Shown in pieces: positions 1 to 8,599 of a DNA stretch of 64,000 bases. The notes under the pieces were generated by a model. That model worked only from the letters and a program-made list of their open reading frames with translations. It ran no database searches and was not told the origin of the DNA. The stretch's first letter is position 1. Each line of letters starts with the position of its first letter. The stretch is from CAYMEK01 sp964389305 (GTDB taxonomy: Bacteria; Spirochaetota; Spirochaetia; SZUA-6; DRHE01). Where the stretch lies: contig CAYMEK010000003.1 in NCBI GenBank assembly GCA_964389305.1, positions 1-64,000 on the forward strand, written 5' to 3'. The position numbers and the translations under genes were made by a program.

Positions 1-428
1 GGATTGAGGAAATCGTCCGGAACGTCCAGGAAGCCTATAATCGAATCGGTGGAGCACAGCCCGCAGGGAGGCGAGACCTCATGGCTGGTGTACAACCCGA
101 TCGGCATCTCCACCTCGATAATAGCGTCTTCCGGTTTTTTCATCTGGGGAAACTGTATCACTATCTCCTGACATACACTGTGGCAGATCTTCTGGCTTCC
201 CTTTTTCGCCTTCACCGTCTCGGTGCGAATGAGTCCTGCCTTCTCAAGGGTTTGCACATTGGTAGCGACTGTAGACTGCGGCAGGCACAGCGCACGCGCA
301 AGCTCGTTTACGTTAAGACTCTGCTCGCGCAGCAGCTCGAGGATTTTCATTCTCAGCTCGGATGCCAGACCCTTTAGAATCCCGATGTCATGGACCGCGT
401 CGACGATCAATATGCTTTGTCCGGTCAT
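1..428 (-). CDS. ArsR-type winged-helix transcriptional regulator (partial, runs off left edge)
   Basis: The minus-strand frame starts with ATG at 428 behind an AGGAAGG ribosome site (442-436) and stays open to base 1, giving about 142 residues and no stop, so the C-terminus is missing. Residues 14-75 read as a winged helix: 'LASELRMKILELL' is helix 1 of the ArsR fold and 'SLNVNELARALCLPQSTVA' is the helix-turn-helix. The part beyond residue 80 is longer than a simple metal-sensing ArsR and contains a Cys-x-x-Cys (PPCGLC). Long ArsR-type regulators are known beside arabinofuranosidase genes in Paenibacillus, and this gene is divergent from an arabinan operon, so I infer it controls that operon. 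The effector is unknown. Confidence 0.75.
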   Translation of the reverse strand, partial: MTGQSILIVDAVHDIGILKGLASELRMKILELLREQSLNVNELARALCLPQSTVATNVQTLEKAGLIRTETVKAKKGSQKICHSVCQEIVIQFPQMKKPEDAIIEVEMPIGLYTSHEVSPPCGLCSTDSIIGFLDVPDDFLN

Positions 429-448
429 TTGTGCGCCTTCCTGTCCTA

Positions 449-477
449 TGTATATTACAATTCCTGATATATTGCAA
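449..477 (-). promoter_or_regulatory. Promoter of the ArsR-type regulator with overlapping inverted repeat
   Basis: On the minus strand TTGCAA (477-472) lies 17 bases from TATACA (454-449), followed by the ribosome site and ATG 428, giving a leader of roughly 14 bases. The same bases hold an imperfect inverted repeat, TTACAAT (455-461) and ATTGCAA (471-477), 6 of 7 pairs matching with a 9-base centre. It covers the spacer and -35 box, where an autoregulator would bind. Binding is inferred. Confidence 0.5.
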
Positions 478-653
478 TAGTCAAAGTGACAATTATTTTC
501 TTATTTGTACTCGATAGATATCAATCATTCCGATTTACATAGCATTTTAGGTCGGCCAGCACCCCACTTACAGCAGAAAATGACTCCGGATTGGCTACAG
601 CAGGGCCGATAAGTCAATGTTTTCCCGATTTTCTGTTATTTATCAGTTTTATG

Positions 654-682
654 TTGACAAATTCCCTTTTCTCACCCATAAT
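654..682 (+). promoter_or_regulatory. Sigma-70 type promoter of the arabinan operon
   Basis: A perfect -35 box TTGACA (654-659) is followed after exactly 17 bases by CATAAT (677-682), five of six consensus bases. Transcription should start near 689, leaving a leader of about 90 bases before ATG 782. The rest of the 429-781 intergenic region is AT-rich and I saw no other gene in it. Confidence 0.75.
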
Positions 683-710
683 CATCTTCAGGGCGTTGCC
701 CTTGCACCGG

Positions 711-725
711 CGAAACCAGGTTTCG
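711..725. promoter_or_regulatory. 15-bp palindrome in the arabinan operon leader (possible operator)
   Basis: CGAAACC-A-GGTTTCG is a perfect 7-base inverted repeat about one centre base, placed about 20 bases downstream of the predicted transcription start. Position and symmetry fit a repressor site; the protein that would bind it is unknown. Confidence 0.45.
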
Positions 726-743
726 GCGGCGCAATCACTAAAA

Positions 744-760
744 CTGTTCCAAAGGAACAG
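744..760. promoter_or_regulatory. 17-bp palindrome just upstream of the binding-protein ribosome site
   Basis: CTGTTCC-AAA-GGAACAG is a perfect 7-base inverted repeat with a 3-base centre, ending 10 bases before the AAGGAG ribosome site at about 770. As DNA it could be a second operator. As RNA it would form a short hairpin near the ribosome site of the binding-protein gene. Confidence 0.45.
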
Positions 761-781
761 AAATAGAAAAAGGAGTGAGAG

Positions 782-2095
782 ATGCGTAGATTAGTGTGTG
801 CTTTCTGCCTGTTTGCCTTGCTTCCTGCACTGGCGTTGTTCGCCACCGGAGGCCAGGAGCAAAAAGAGGCTGAAGGGCCGACGGAGCTTTCGCTCTGGAC
901 CTTTCAGGAGCTCCACGCGCAATTCTACCAGAGCATGGTGCCGAAATGGAATGCCGAGAACCCGGGCGAGCAGATCACGCTGAAACCGGAGGTGTTCCCC
1001 TACGACGATCTGCACAACAAGCTGCTGGTGGCTCTCCAGTCCGGCGTCGGCGCTCCCGACATTGCGGACATCGAAGTAAGCAAGTTTGCCAACTATCTGA
1101 AAGGCGACATCCAGCTCGCCCCCCTCAACGATCTGCTCGATCCCATCAAGGACAAATTTGTGCAGGCGCGGCTGGCCCTTTACGAGAAGGACGGGAAGTA
1201 CTACGGCCTTGATTTCCACGTGGGTGCGGAAGTCATGTACTACAACAACGAAATTCTGAAAGCGGCGGGAGTGAACGTCGATGACATCAAAGACTGGAAG
1301 GACTATATCGAAGCGGGCAAGCAGGTCGTGGCCAAAACCGGCAAGCCGATGGCGACGATCGAGACCACCGAGCACTGGTCCTTCTATCCCCTGCTCTCCC
1401 AGGCCGGCTCGGATGTCCTTGACAGCAACAACAAGGTGATCCTGGACAACGACACCAATATCCGGGTCCTGCAGATGCTGTACGACATGATTTATACCTA
1501 TAAGATCGCTATCGGCACACCCGGCGGATTCCACCATTCAGAGGAATACTACGGGTTCATGAACGGCGGCGGCGCGGCCTCCATCTGGATGCCCCTGTGG
1601 TACATGGGAAGATTCACCGACTACATGCCCGATCTGAAACAAAAGATGATCATCCGACCGATGCCGATCTTCGACGGTTCGGTCACCGGCATCAAATCTC
1701 CCTATTTGTCTGCCGGTATGGGCGGCACCGGCACTGCGGTCACCCTGCAGAGCAAGGACGTCGAGCTGGCCAAGAAATTCGTCATGTGGGTCAAGGGCTC
1801 CAGGGAAGGCAATATCGCCATCTGGAAGCAGCTCGGCTTCGACCCGATGCGCTGGGACGTGTGGGACGATCCGGCCATGAACGAGCCGAACAAGTTCACC
1901 CAGTATTTTCAGAACAAGGATATCTTTGGTATGATGCTGGCGGTCAAGGACGGGTTCAACACCACGAACGTGAGCGGGATATATCCGGAGATCATCGATG
2001 TGGTCAAGCGCAACGTCTCCTATCAAGCTCTGGTGGAAAGGTCCAAGACACCGGAACAGGCACTGAAGGACGCCGCCGACCAGCTACGGAAGTAA
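782..2095 (+). CDS. Extracellular sugar-binding protein, CUT1 ABC importer (probably arabino-oligosaccharides)
   Basis: Family 1 extracellular solute-binding protein of 437 residues, the usual length. Residues 1-22 form a signal peptide (MRR, then a Leu/Ala core) ending in 'FATGGQEQ', the tail seen on spirochaete binding proteins; there is no lipobox cysteine. The mature part keeps family features such as 'LLVALQSGVGAPDIADIEVS' (about 80-100) and 'KKFVMWVKGS' (about 335-345). ATG 782 follows AAGGAG. It starts an operon with two permeases and two arabinofuranosidases, so arabinan fragments are the likely ligand, as for AraN of Bacillus. The substrate rests on context only. A strong hairpin after the gene may keep its message more abundant than the permeases'. 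Confidence 0.9.
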   Translation: MRRLVCAFCLFALLPALALFATGGQEQKEAEGPTELSLWTFQELHAQFYQSMVPKWNAENPGEQITLKPEVFPYDDLHNKLLVALQSGVGAPDIADIEVSKFANYLKGDIQLAPLNDLLDPIKDKFVQARLALYEKDGKYYGLDFHVGAEVMYYNNEILKAAGVNVDDIKDWKDYIEAGKQVVAKTGKPMATIETTEHWSFYPLLSQAGSDVLDSNNKVILDNDTNIRVLQMLYDMIYTYKIAIGTPGGFHHSEEYYGFMNGGGAASIWMPLWYMGRFTDYMPDLKQKMIIRPMPIFDGSVTGIKSPYLSAGMGGTGTAVTLQSKDVELAKKFVMWVKGSREGNIAIWKQLGFDPMRWDVWDDPAMNEPNKFTQYFQNKDIFGMMLAVKDGFNTTNVSGIYPEIIDVVKRNVSYQALVERSKTPEQALKDAADQLRK

Positions 2096-2120
2096 GGTGC
2101 ATCGCAAAGTGACACGAAAC

Positions 2121-2153
2121 GCTGCCCGCGGAGGGATTTCTCCTGCGGGCAGC
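2121..2153 (+). promoter_or_regulatory. Intercistronic stem-loop after the binding-protein gene
   Basis: GCTGCCCGC (2121-2129) pairs with GCGGGCAGC (2145-2153), a perfect 9-bp stem, and the loop can add GGAG/CTCC pairs. No T-run follows, so a full terminator is unlikely. It sits 26 bases past the stop and 66 before the permease start, the usual place for a hairpin that protects binding-protein mRNA. Confidence 0.6.
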
Positions 2154-2218
2154 AATTTCCGTTCCGGTATCGGGGTCTCACAGCGCAGCGGCGGTCGCTG
2201 GAGAAGAGGTGCCCTTCC

Positions 2219-3109
2219 ATGAAGAAGAGTCACTCCTTCGGGTCCATGCAGGTTGCGCCGTATGTATTCGTCCTTCCCTTTATCATCTCTTTCCTAGTCT
2301 TTTATCTCTACCCCATCACCGCGACCATCATTATGAGCTTTCAGGAAGTAGTGCCCGGACAGACGCACTTCATCGGAACGGCGAACTACAACCGGATGAT
2401 CTCCGAGGAGTTCTTCAAGGCGCTCAAGAACAGCTTCATCTACACCGCCCTGACCATCCTCATTCTGATCCCGGGGCCCGTTATTCTCGCCGTTGCGCTC
2501 AACAGCCGCCGCATTCGCCTGAACGCTGTGTACCGGTCTATGTTCTTCCTCCCCGCTCTCGTTTCCGTCGTGGTGGCGGGTACTATATTCCGCCTGATGT
2601 TCGCCAGCGACCCCAGCGCGCTGGCTAACGCCCTGACCGCCCTTTTCGGTGCGCAGCCCATGGACTGGAGATTGAGCGGCGCGCCCCAGGCCATGTTCCT
2701 CATGGTGTCGGTGGCTGTGTGGCGATGGAGCGGGGTGAATATCGTCTACTTCCTTTCCGGCCTGCAGACCATCCCCGGCGAACTCTACGAGGCTGCGGAC
2801 ATCGATGGAGTCGGGACGATCGCCCGCTTCCGCTACATCACCCTGCCCCTGCTAAAGCCTACGATCATCTTCGTCACTACAATCAGTATCTTCGGCGGAT
2901 TCGCCATGTTCGAGGAAAGCTACATTTTCTGGCAAGGTCAATCGCCGAACAACATAGGTTTGACCATGGTGGGCCTGGTCTACAAGAAGGGCTTCCAGAC
3001 CGGAAGTATGGGGCTGGCCTCCGCCATCGGCATCGTCCTCATGCTGGTTGTCTTCGCTACCAGCATCGTGGCCCTCAAGCTCTTCGGCTTCTTCAAGCGG
3101 GAGGCCTGA
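2219..3109 (+). CDS. ABC sugar permease, MalF/AraP type
   Basis: Integral membrane subunit of a CUT1 importer, 296 residues, with about six hydrophobic segments. The first spans residues 13-36, and the inner-membrane permease core runs from about 75 to 290. The EAA loop that docks on the ATPase is clear at about 195-215 ('EAADIDGVGTIARFRYITLP'). It follows the binding protein and precedes the second permease with 1 base between. No ATPase gene lies in this operon, so the importer must share an MsmX/MalK-type ATPase encoded elsewhere, as is common for CUT1 systems. Arabino-oligosaccharide specificity is inferred from the neighbours. Confidence 0.9.
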   Translation: MKKSHSFGSMQVAPYVFVLPFIISFLVFYLYPITATIIMSFQEVVPGQTHFIGTANYNRMISEEFFKALKNSFIYTALTILILIPGPVILAVALNSRRIRLNAVYRSMFFLPALVSVVVAGTIFRLMFASDPSALANALTALFGAQPMDWRLSGAPQAMFLMVSVAVWRWSGVNIVYFLSGLQTIPGELYEAADIDGVGTIARFRYITLPLLKPTIIFVTTISIFGGFAMFEESYIFWQGQSPNNIGLTMVGLVYKKGFQTGSMGLASAIGIVLMLVVFATSIVALKLFGFFKREA

Positions 3110-3110
3110 C

Positions 3111-3962
3111 ATGGCGGTAATAAGCTCACGCGCCCGGATCGAGGAAGCGACCAAGTATTTTATTCTGGCCGTACTAGCATTCCTGTTCCTCTTTCCTATC
3201 TACGCGATCGTCCTAGCCTCTTTCCGCCCCGGCCGGGATCTGATGCGTTTCGGCGTTACCTTCACCACTCTGATCCCAAAAGATTTGAACCCGAACAATT
3301 TCGTAGGGCTGGTCACCTCGCGCGAAGGGATTTACCTGGTATGGTATCGCAACAGCGTTCTTCTGACCCTCTCGCAAACAGTGCTCACTCTGGCCTTCTC
3401 CTCTTTCGTGGGCTACGGTCTCGGCACCTACCGTTTCCGGGGCAGGAACGCTCTGACGATCCTAGTACTGTTCCTGATGATCGTGCCGCTGCAGATATTG
3501 ATTCTGCCTCTGTACAAGCTCACGACGACTATGGGCACCATGAACACCTACCCGGGGGTCTTTCTTCCCTTTATCGTTTCCCCTTTCGCCATCTTTTTCT
3601 TCCGGCAGTTTGCATCGGGCATCCCCAAAGACTACCTCGACGCGGGACGGATCGACGGTCTCAGCGAGTATGCGATCTTCTTCAAGCTCATAAGTCCCTT
3701 GATGGCTCCCGCCTACGGAGCCATGGCCATCCTGGTAGCTCACCAGAGCTGGAACAACTTCCTCTGGCCGCTGATCGTCATGCGCACCGGGAACATGTTT
3801 CCTCTCACCATCGGCCTGAACAGCCTGCTCACGCCGTATGGCAATAACTACGACATGCTCATCGCCGGTTCCTGTGCCGCCACTGTCCCGCTCATGATTG
3901 TTTTTTTCTTCTTCCAGCGCTACTTCATGTCTGGCCTAACAGCCGGCGGGATAAAAGGATAA
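3111..3962 (+). CDS. ABC sugar permease, MalG/AraQ type
   Basis: Second CUT1 permease, 283 residues from ATG 3111. That start follows the previous stop by one base, uses a ribosome site in the upstream gene's end (GGGAGG) and gives a normal N-terminus. An earlier ATG at 3048 would add 21 residues unlike a permease and overlap the upstream gene by 62 bases. There are six predicted membrane helices, the first at about residues 14-36. The EAA loop is the variant 'YLDAGRIDGLSEYAIFFKLI' (about 175-195). The C-terminus 'QRYFMSGLTAGGIKG' is the standard MalG ending. It works as a heterodimer with the 2219-3109 product. Confidence 0.9.
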   Translation: MAVISSRARIEEATKYFILAVLAFLFLFPIYAIVLASFRPGRDLMRFGVTFTTLIPKDLNPNNFVGLVTSREGIYLVWYRNSVLLTLSQTVLTLAFSSFVGYGLGTYRFRGRNALTILVLFLMIVPLQILILPLYKLTTTMGTMNTYPGVFLPFIVSPFAIFFFRQFASGIPKDYLDAGRIDGLSEYAIFFKLISPLMAPAYGAMAILVAHQSWNNFLWPLIVMRTGNMFPLTIGLNSLLTPYGNNYDMLIAGSCAATVPLMIVFFFFQRYFMSGLTAGGIKG

Positions 3963-3965
3963 CAG

Positions 3966-4997
3966 ATGAAAACCTCCGCCGTATGCTCCACCTGGTATTT
4001 TGCCCGTACCTTCGCCGCCTGCCTATGCCCGCTCATTCTCTTCGCTACGGTCGCCCCGGCGGCGGTCGCCGAGCCGCCGAACTATGTAAACCCCATCATC
4101 CGCCAGCGCGCCGACCCCTGGGTCTACCGTCACACAGACGGCTGGTATTACTTTACCGCTTCGGTGCCCGAATACGACCGCATCGAGCTGCGCCGGGCAG
4201 CCAGCATCCAGGATCTCGGATCCGCCGCTCCGGTGGTAGTGTGGAAAAAGCGCGACAGCGGTCCCCTGAGCGCCAACATCTGGGCACCGGAGATCCACTT
4301 CATCGAGGGGAAGTGGTATATATACTTCGCGGCGGCGCAGGTCGAGGCGAGGTTCAACCACCGGATCTACGTGCTGGAGAGCCAGTCCGCGAATCCGCTA
4401 CGCGGAGACTGGAAAGAAAAGGGAGAGCTCGAGACCAACTGGAGCTCCTTCTCGCTGGACGCCACCCACTTCGAGCACAGAGGAGTCCACTATCTGGTAT
4501 GGGCGCAGAGGGAGCGTGGAATCCGCGGCAACAGCAACCTGTATATCGCCGCGATGAAGAATCCCTGGACAATCGAGGGAAAGCAGGTGCGTATCTCGAA
4601 CCCCGAGTTCGATTGGGAGACGCAGGGGTTCTGGGTCAACGAGGGACCAGCGGTGATCAAGAGGAACGGCAGGATCTTTATCACCTACTCGGCGAGCGCC
4701 ACCGATGACCGGTACTGCATGGGGATGCTGACCGCAGAGGACACCGCCGACCTCCTGGAAGCAAGCTCCTGGAGCAAATCCGCAACGCCGGTCTTTCGGA
4801 GCTCCAACGAGGCGGGGATCTTCGGCCCCGGGCACAACAGTTTCACCAGCGAGGCCGGGTACGACATCCTGGTATACCATGCGAGATCCTACCGGGATAT
4901 CGTGGGCGATCCGCTGTACGATCCCAACCGCGATACCCGGGCGCAGGTGCTGGGCTGGAAAGACGACGGAACTCCGGACTTCGGGACTCCGCGTTGA
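3966..4997 (+). CDS. Secreted GH43 arabinofuranosidase/arabinanase
   Basis: Glycoside hydrolase family 43, five-bladed beta-propeller, 343 residues. A signal peptide fills about residues 1-36, ending in a run of alanines before 'EPPNYVNP', so the enzyme is exported. The catalytic triad is visible: general base Asp50 in 'RADPW', pKa-tuning Asp165 in 'SLDATHF', and general acid Glu226 in 'NEGPAV'. The N-terminal 'NPIIRQRADPWVY' resembles exo-1,5-alpha-L-arabinofuranosidases, but the exact linkage is not proven; beta-xylosidase activity is possible. It starts 3 bases after the permease gene and would make small arabino-oligosaccharides for the importer and the cytoplasmic GH51 enzyme. Confidence 0.85.
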   Translation: MKTSAVCSTWYFARTFAACLCPLILFATVAPAAVAEPPNYVNPIIRQRADPWVYRHTDGWYYFTASVPEYDRIELRRAASIQDLGSAAPVVVWKKRDSGPLSANIWAPEIHFIEGKWYIYFAAAQVEARFNHRIYVLESQSANPLRGDWKEKGELETNWSSFSLDATHFEHRGVHYLVWAQRERGIRGNSNLYIAAMKNPWTIEGKQVRISNPEFDWETQGFWVNEGPAVIKRNGRIFITYSASATDDRYCMGMLTAEDTADLLEASSWSKSATPVFRSSNEAGIFGPGHNSFTSEAGYDILVYHARSYRDIVGDPLYDPNRDTRAQVLGWKDDGTPDFGTPR

Positions 4998-5059
4998 ACG
5001 CCTCCCGTGAAGATCCTAACCGCCTGCGGGGCGCGTTTATTGCGCCGTATATTCTGTAA

Positions 5060-6586
<1,527 letters not shown>

Positions 6587-6588
6587 AG

Positions 6589-7836
6589 ATGAAGAGACTC
6601 CTCCTGATAACGGCTGTTAGCATTGCCGCAGTGGTCGTTGTAACAGGGCTGGTTCTGTTTGGACTATACTTAGCCGCCCCGAAGCCTAAAGCTCCGCCTG
6701 CGCCTATCAGCAGCGTCGGCGACGTCGAACGATATCTCAAGACCTTAATCGATAATCAAACACCCCCGGGATTGGTTGTCACGATTCTAAAGGATGGCAA
6801 TCCGGTATATGAAAAGGCTTTCGGGTACGCGGACTGGCCTCAGAGGAAACCAGTACGGATCGATACCATCTTTCCGTGGTGGTCGGTAACGAAGGCCTTT
6901 ACAGCCACGGCGATCATACAATTATATGAGAGAGGCAAAATAAACCTGAAGGATCCGCTGGAGAAGTACATCCCGGATTTCGAAGTGATAGACAAGGCCG
7001 GAAACAGAAAAACCATCACAATCTACCAGTTACTAACCCACCGGTCCGGACTGAGGGATTTCATGCCCGAAGGTCTGACCTGGGTCCGGCTGGCCGGCCT
7101 GGCTAAGCCCAACCAGACCGCATTCTTCAAGGAAAAGATAACGGGAAAATACCGGATACTGAAATCCGAGCCTGGAGCTAAAGCCAGCTACTCGAATATA
7201 GGATACATGGCCTTGGGAGTCGTAGTAGAAGCGGTGACAGATCAGGAGTACGAGGACTTCATCAGCGAGAATATCCTCACACCTTTGAACATGATCGATA
7301 CAGCGTTCATTCGCAGCGAAGAGCAGCAGAGAAAGACCGCTACCGGTTCGAATCCGGTTATCAACCTGTTTACGGGGCTGATGTGGGTTTTCGGGCCCAG
7401 GGGCTTCTTTGACACCTATGTTCGAGAAACCGTAAGCGGCCGTCTCTGGTTCCGCCCTCTGTACACCGACTATACGCCGTCAACCGGTTTAAGCGGGCCT
7501 TCGAGGGAGATGGCTCGTTTCGGACAGCTCTTTCTTCAGGGTGGAGTCTTTGATGATCGAAGGGTCTTGAAGCAAATCAGTGTCGACGAGATGCTCAAAC
7601 TCCGTTCCCTCGATGAGTTGCCGGAATCCTACGGCAAGGCGGAATACGGGTTAGGGTGGCATGTGTGGAAAGTCAACGACAAAATCGTATACGGACACGG
7701 AGGAGGAGGTCCCGGATTTGGGGCACTGCTCGCCATCATTCCCGAAAGCGATCTGGTGATCGCCATAAATGCCAACGATACGAATATAGATCGTGATGGG
7801 TTATTAAACCTTTTTATGTCGATGATGGAACTATGA
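6589..7836 (+). CDS. Membrane-anchored serine beta-lactamase-family hydrolase (class C/DD-peptidase-like)
   Basis: Beta-lactamase fold (PF00144), 415 residues from ATG 6589, which follows the abfA stop by two bases with GGGGGG upstream. A TTG at 6547 inside abfA would add 14 residues and is less likely. Residues 5-27 are one membrane segment, so the domain should face the periplasm. Motifs are the Ser99-x-x-Lys102 nucleophile ('SVTK'), Tyr201-Ser-Asn ('YSN'), and 'HGGGGPG' near residue 370 in place of the KTG box. Such proteins can be D-Ala-D-Ala peptidases, esterases or true beta-lactamases, and sequence alone does not decide. It overlaps the next gene by 4 bases (ATGA). Confidence 0.85.
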   Translation: MKRLLLITAVSIAAVVVVTGLVLFGLYLAAPKPKAPPAPISSVGDVERYLKTLIDNQTPPGLVVTILKDGNPVYEKAFGYADWPQRKPVRIDTIFPWWSVTKAFTATAIIQLYERGKINLKDPLEKYIPDFEVIDKAGNRKTITIYQLLTHRSGLRDFMPEGLTWVRLAGLAKPNQTAFFKEKITGKYRILKSEPGAKASYSNIGYMALGVVVEAVTDQEYEDFISENILTPLNMIDTAFIRSEEQQRKTATGSNPVINLFTGLMWVFGPRGFFDTYVRETVSGRLWFRPLYTDYTPSTGLSGPSREMARFGQLFLQGGVFDDRRVLKQISVDEMLKLRSLDELPESYGKAEYGLGWHVWKVNDKIVYGHGGGGPGFGALLAIIPESDLVIAINANDTNIDRDGLLNLFMSMMEL

Positions 7837-8474
7837 ATATAGCGATATTCGGAGCCACCGGCTGGATAGGTGGAACGGTAGCACGCGAAGCTCTGCATCG
7901 CGGTCACGAGGTCACGGCGGTCGTCCGCGATCCGGGCCGTCTTGAGCTCGAACACTCAAGTCTGGCGGTCGTGATCGGCGATGCGACCGATACGGATGTC
8001 ATTGCTACGGCGGTCGCGGGACATCAGGCCGTAGCGGCATCAATAGGCGGCAGCCGGGAAGGAAATCACAGCGTCGTGCCAGCGGCGGCACAGGCGTTGC
8101 TGGCGGGGCTATCTCAGGCTGGCGTCAAGCGTCTGGTATGGGTCGGAGGGGCCGGCAGCCTGGAGGTTGCACCCGGCGTACGCTTGATCGACACCCCGCA
8201 GTTTCCCGACGATTGGAAAGCGGGAGCATCGGCTCAGGTCGAGGCCCTCGAGGTTTTTCGTACCTATACCGGCAGCGTCGAATGGACCTATCTTAGTCCG
8301 GCTGCCAGGCTGGAACCGGGCACCCGCACCGGTAGCTACCGGACCGGCGGCGATCAACTCCTGACGAACGACGAGAAACAGAGCCGCATTTCGGTCGAGG
8401 ACTATGCGGTCGCGTTCATCGACGAACTGGAGCGCCCCGCTCACCTCCGTCAACGTTTCACCGTGGCCTATTAG
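7833..8474 (+). CDS. NAD(P)-binding Rossmann protein (NmrA/atypical SDR type)
   Basis: Protein of 213 residues with an N-terminal dinucleotide fold: 'MNIAIFGATGWIGG' is the GxxGxxG loop of atypical short-chain dehydrogenases, and Arg37 in 'AVVRDP' fits NADP(H) choice. 'VKRLVWVGGAGSLEV' (about 94-108) is the second family signature, and 'WTYLSPAARLEPG' (about 151-163) is the usual substrate-side loop. Relatives are described as NADH-flavin reductase-like or redox-sensing proteins such as YwnB; the substrate cannot be read here. Its start overlaps the hydrolase stop, so the two are translationally coupled, but no shared pathway is evident. Confidence 0.8.
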   Translation: MNIAIFGATGWIGGTVAREALHRGHEVTAVVRDPGRLELEHSSLAVVIGDATDTDVIATAVAGHQAVAASIGGSREGNHSVVPAAAQALLAGLSQAGVKRLVWVGGAGSLEVAPGVRLIDTPQFPDDWKAGASAQVEALEVFRTYTGSVEWTYLSPAARLEPGTRTGSYRTGGDQLLTNDEKQSRISVEDYAVAFIDELERPAHLRQRFTVAY

Positions 8475-8599
8475 AAGCTCCGGACAGCACCTCTCCTCGA
8501 TAAACATCCCTGTTTGATCCTGATTCATGGTCCGGATAGAGCCGGCGAAAGCGTATTGCTTGTGATTTCCAGCGAGCCGGGATACTATAAGAAGAAGCA

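Noticed and set aside
3048..3110. Earlier ATG for the second arabinan permease
   Set aside because: It would overlap the first permease gene by 62 bases and add a Ser/Pro-rich leader unlike CUT1 permeases; ATG 3111 is better.
8557..8586. TTGCTT and GATACT considered as a promoter for the hybrid kinase
   Set aside because: The spacer would be 19 bases or more and the start point would leave almost no room for a ribosome site.
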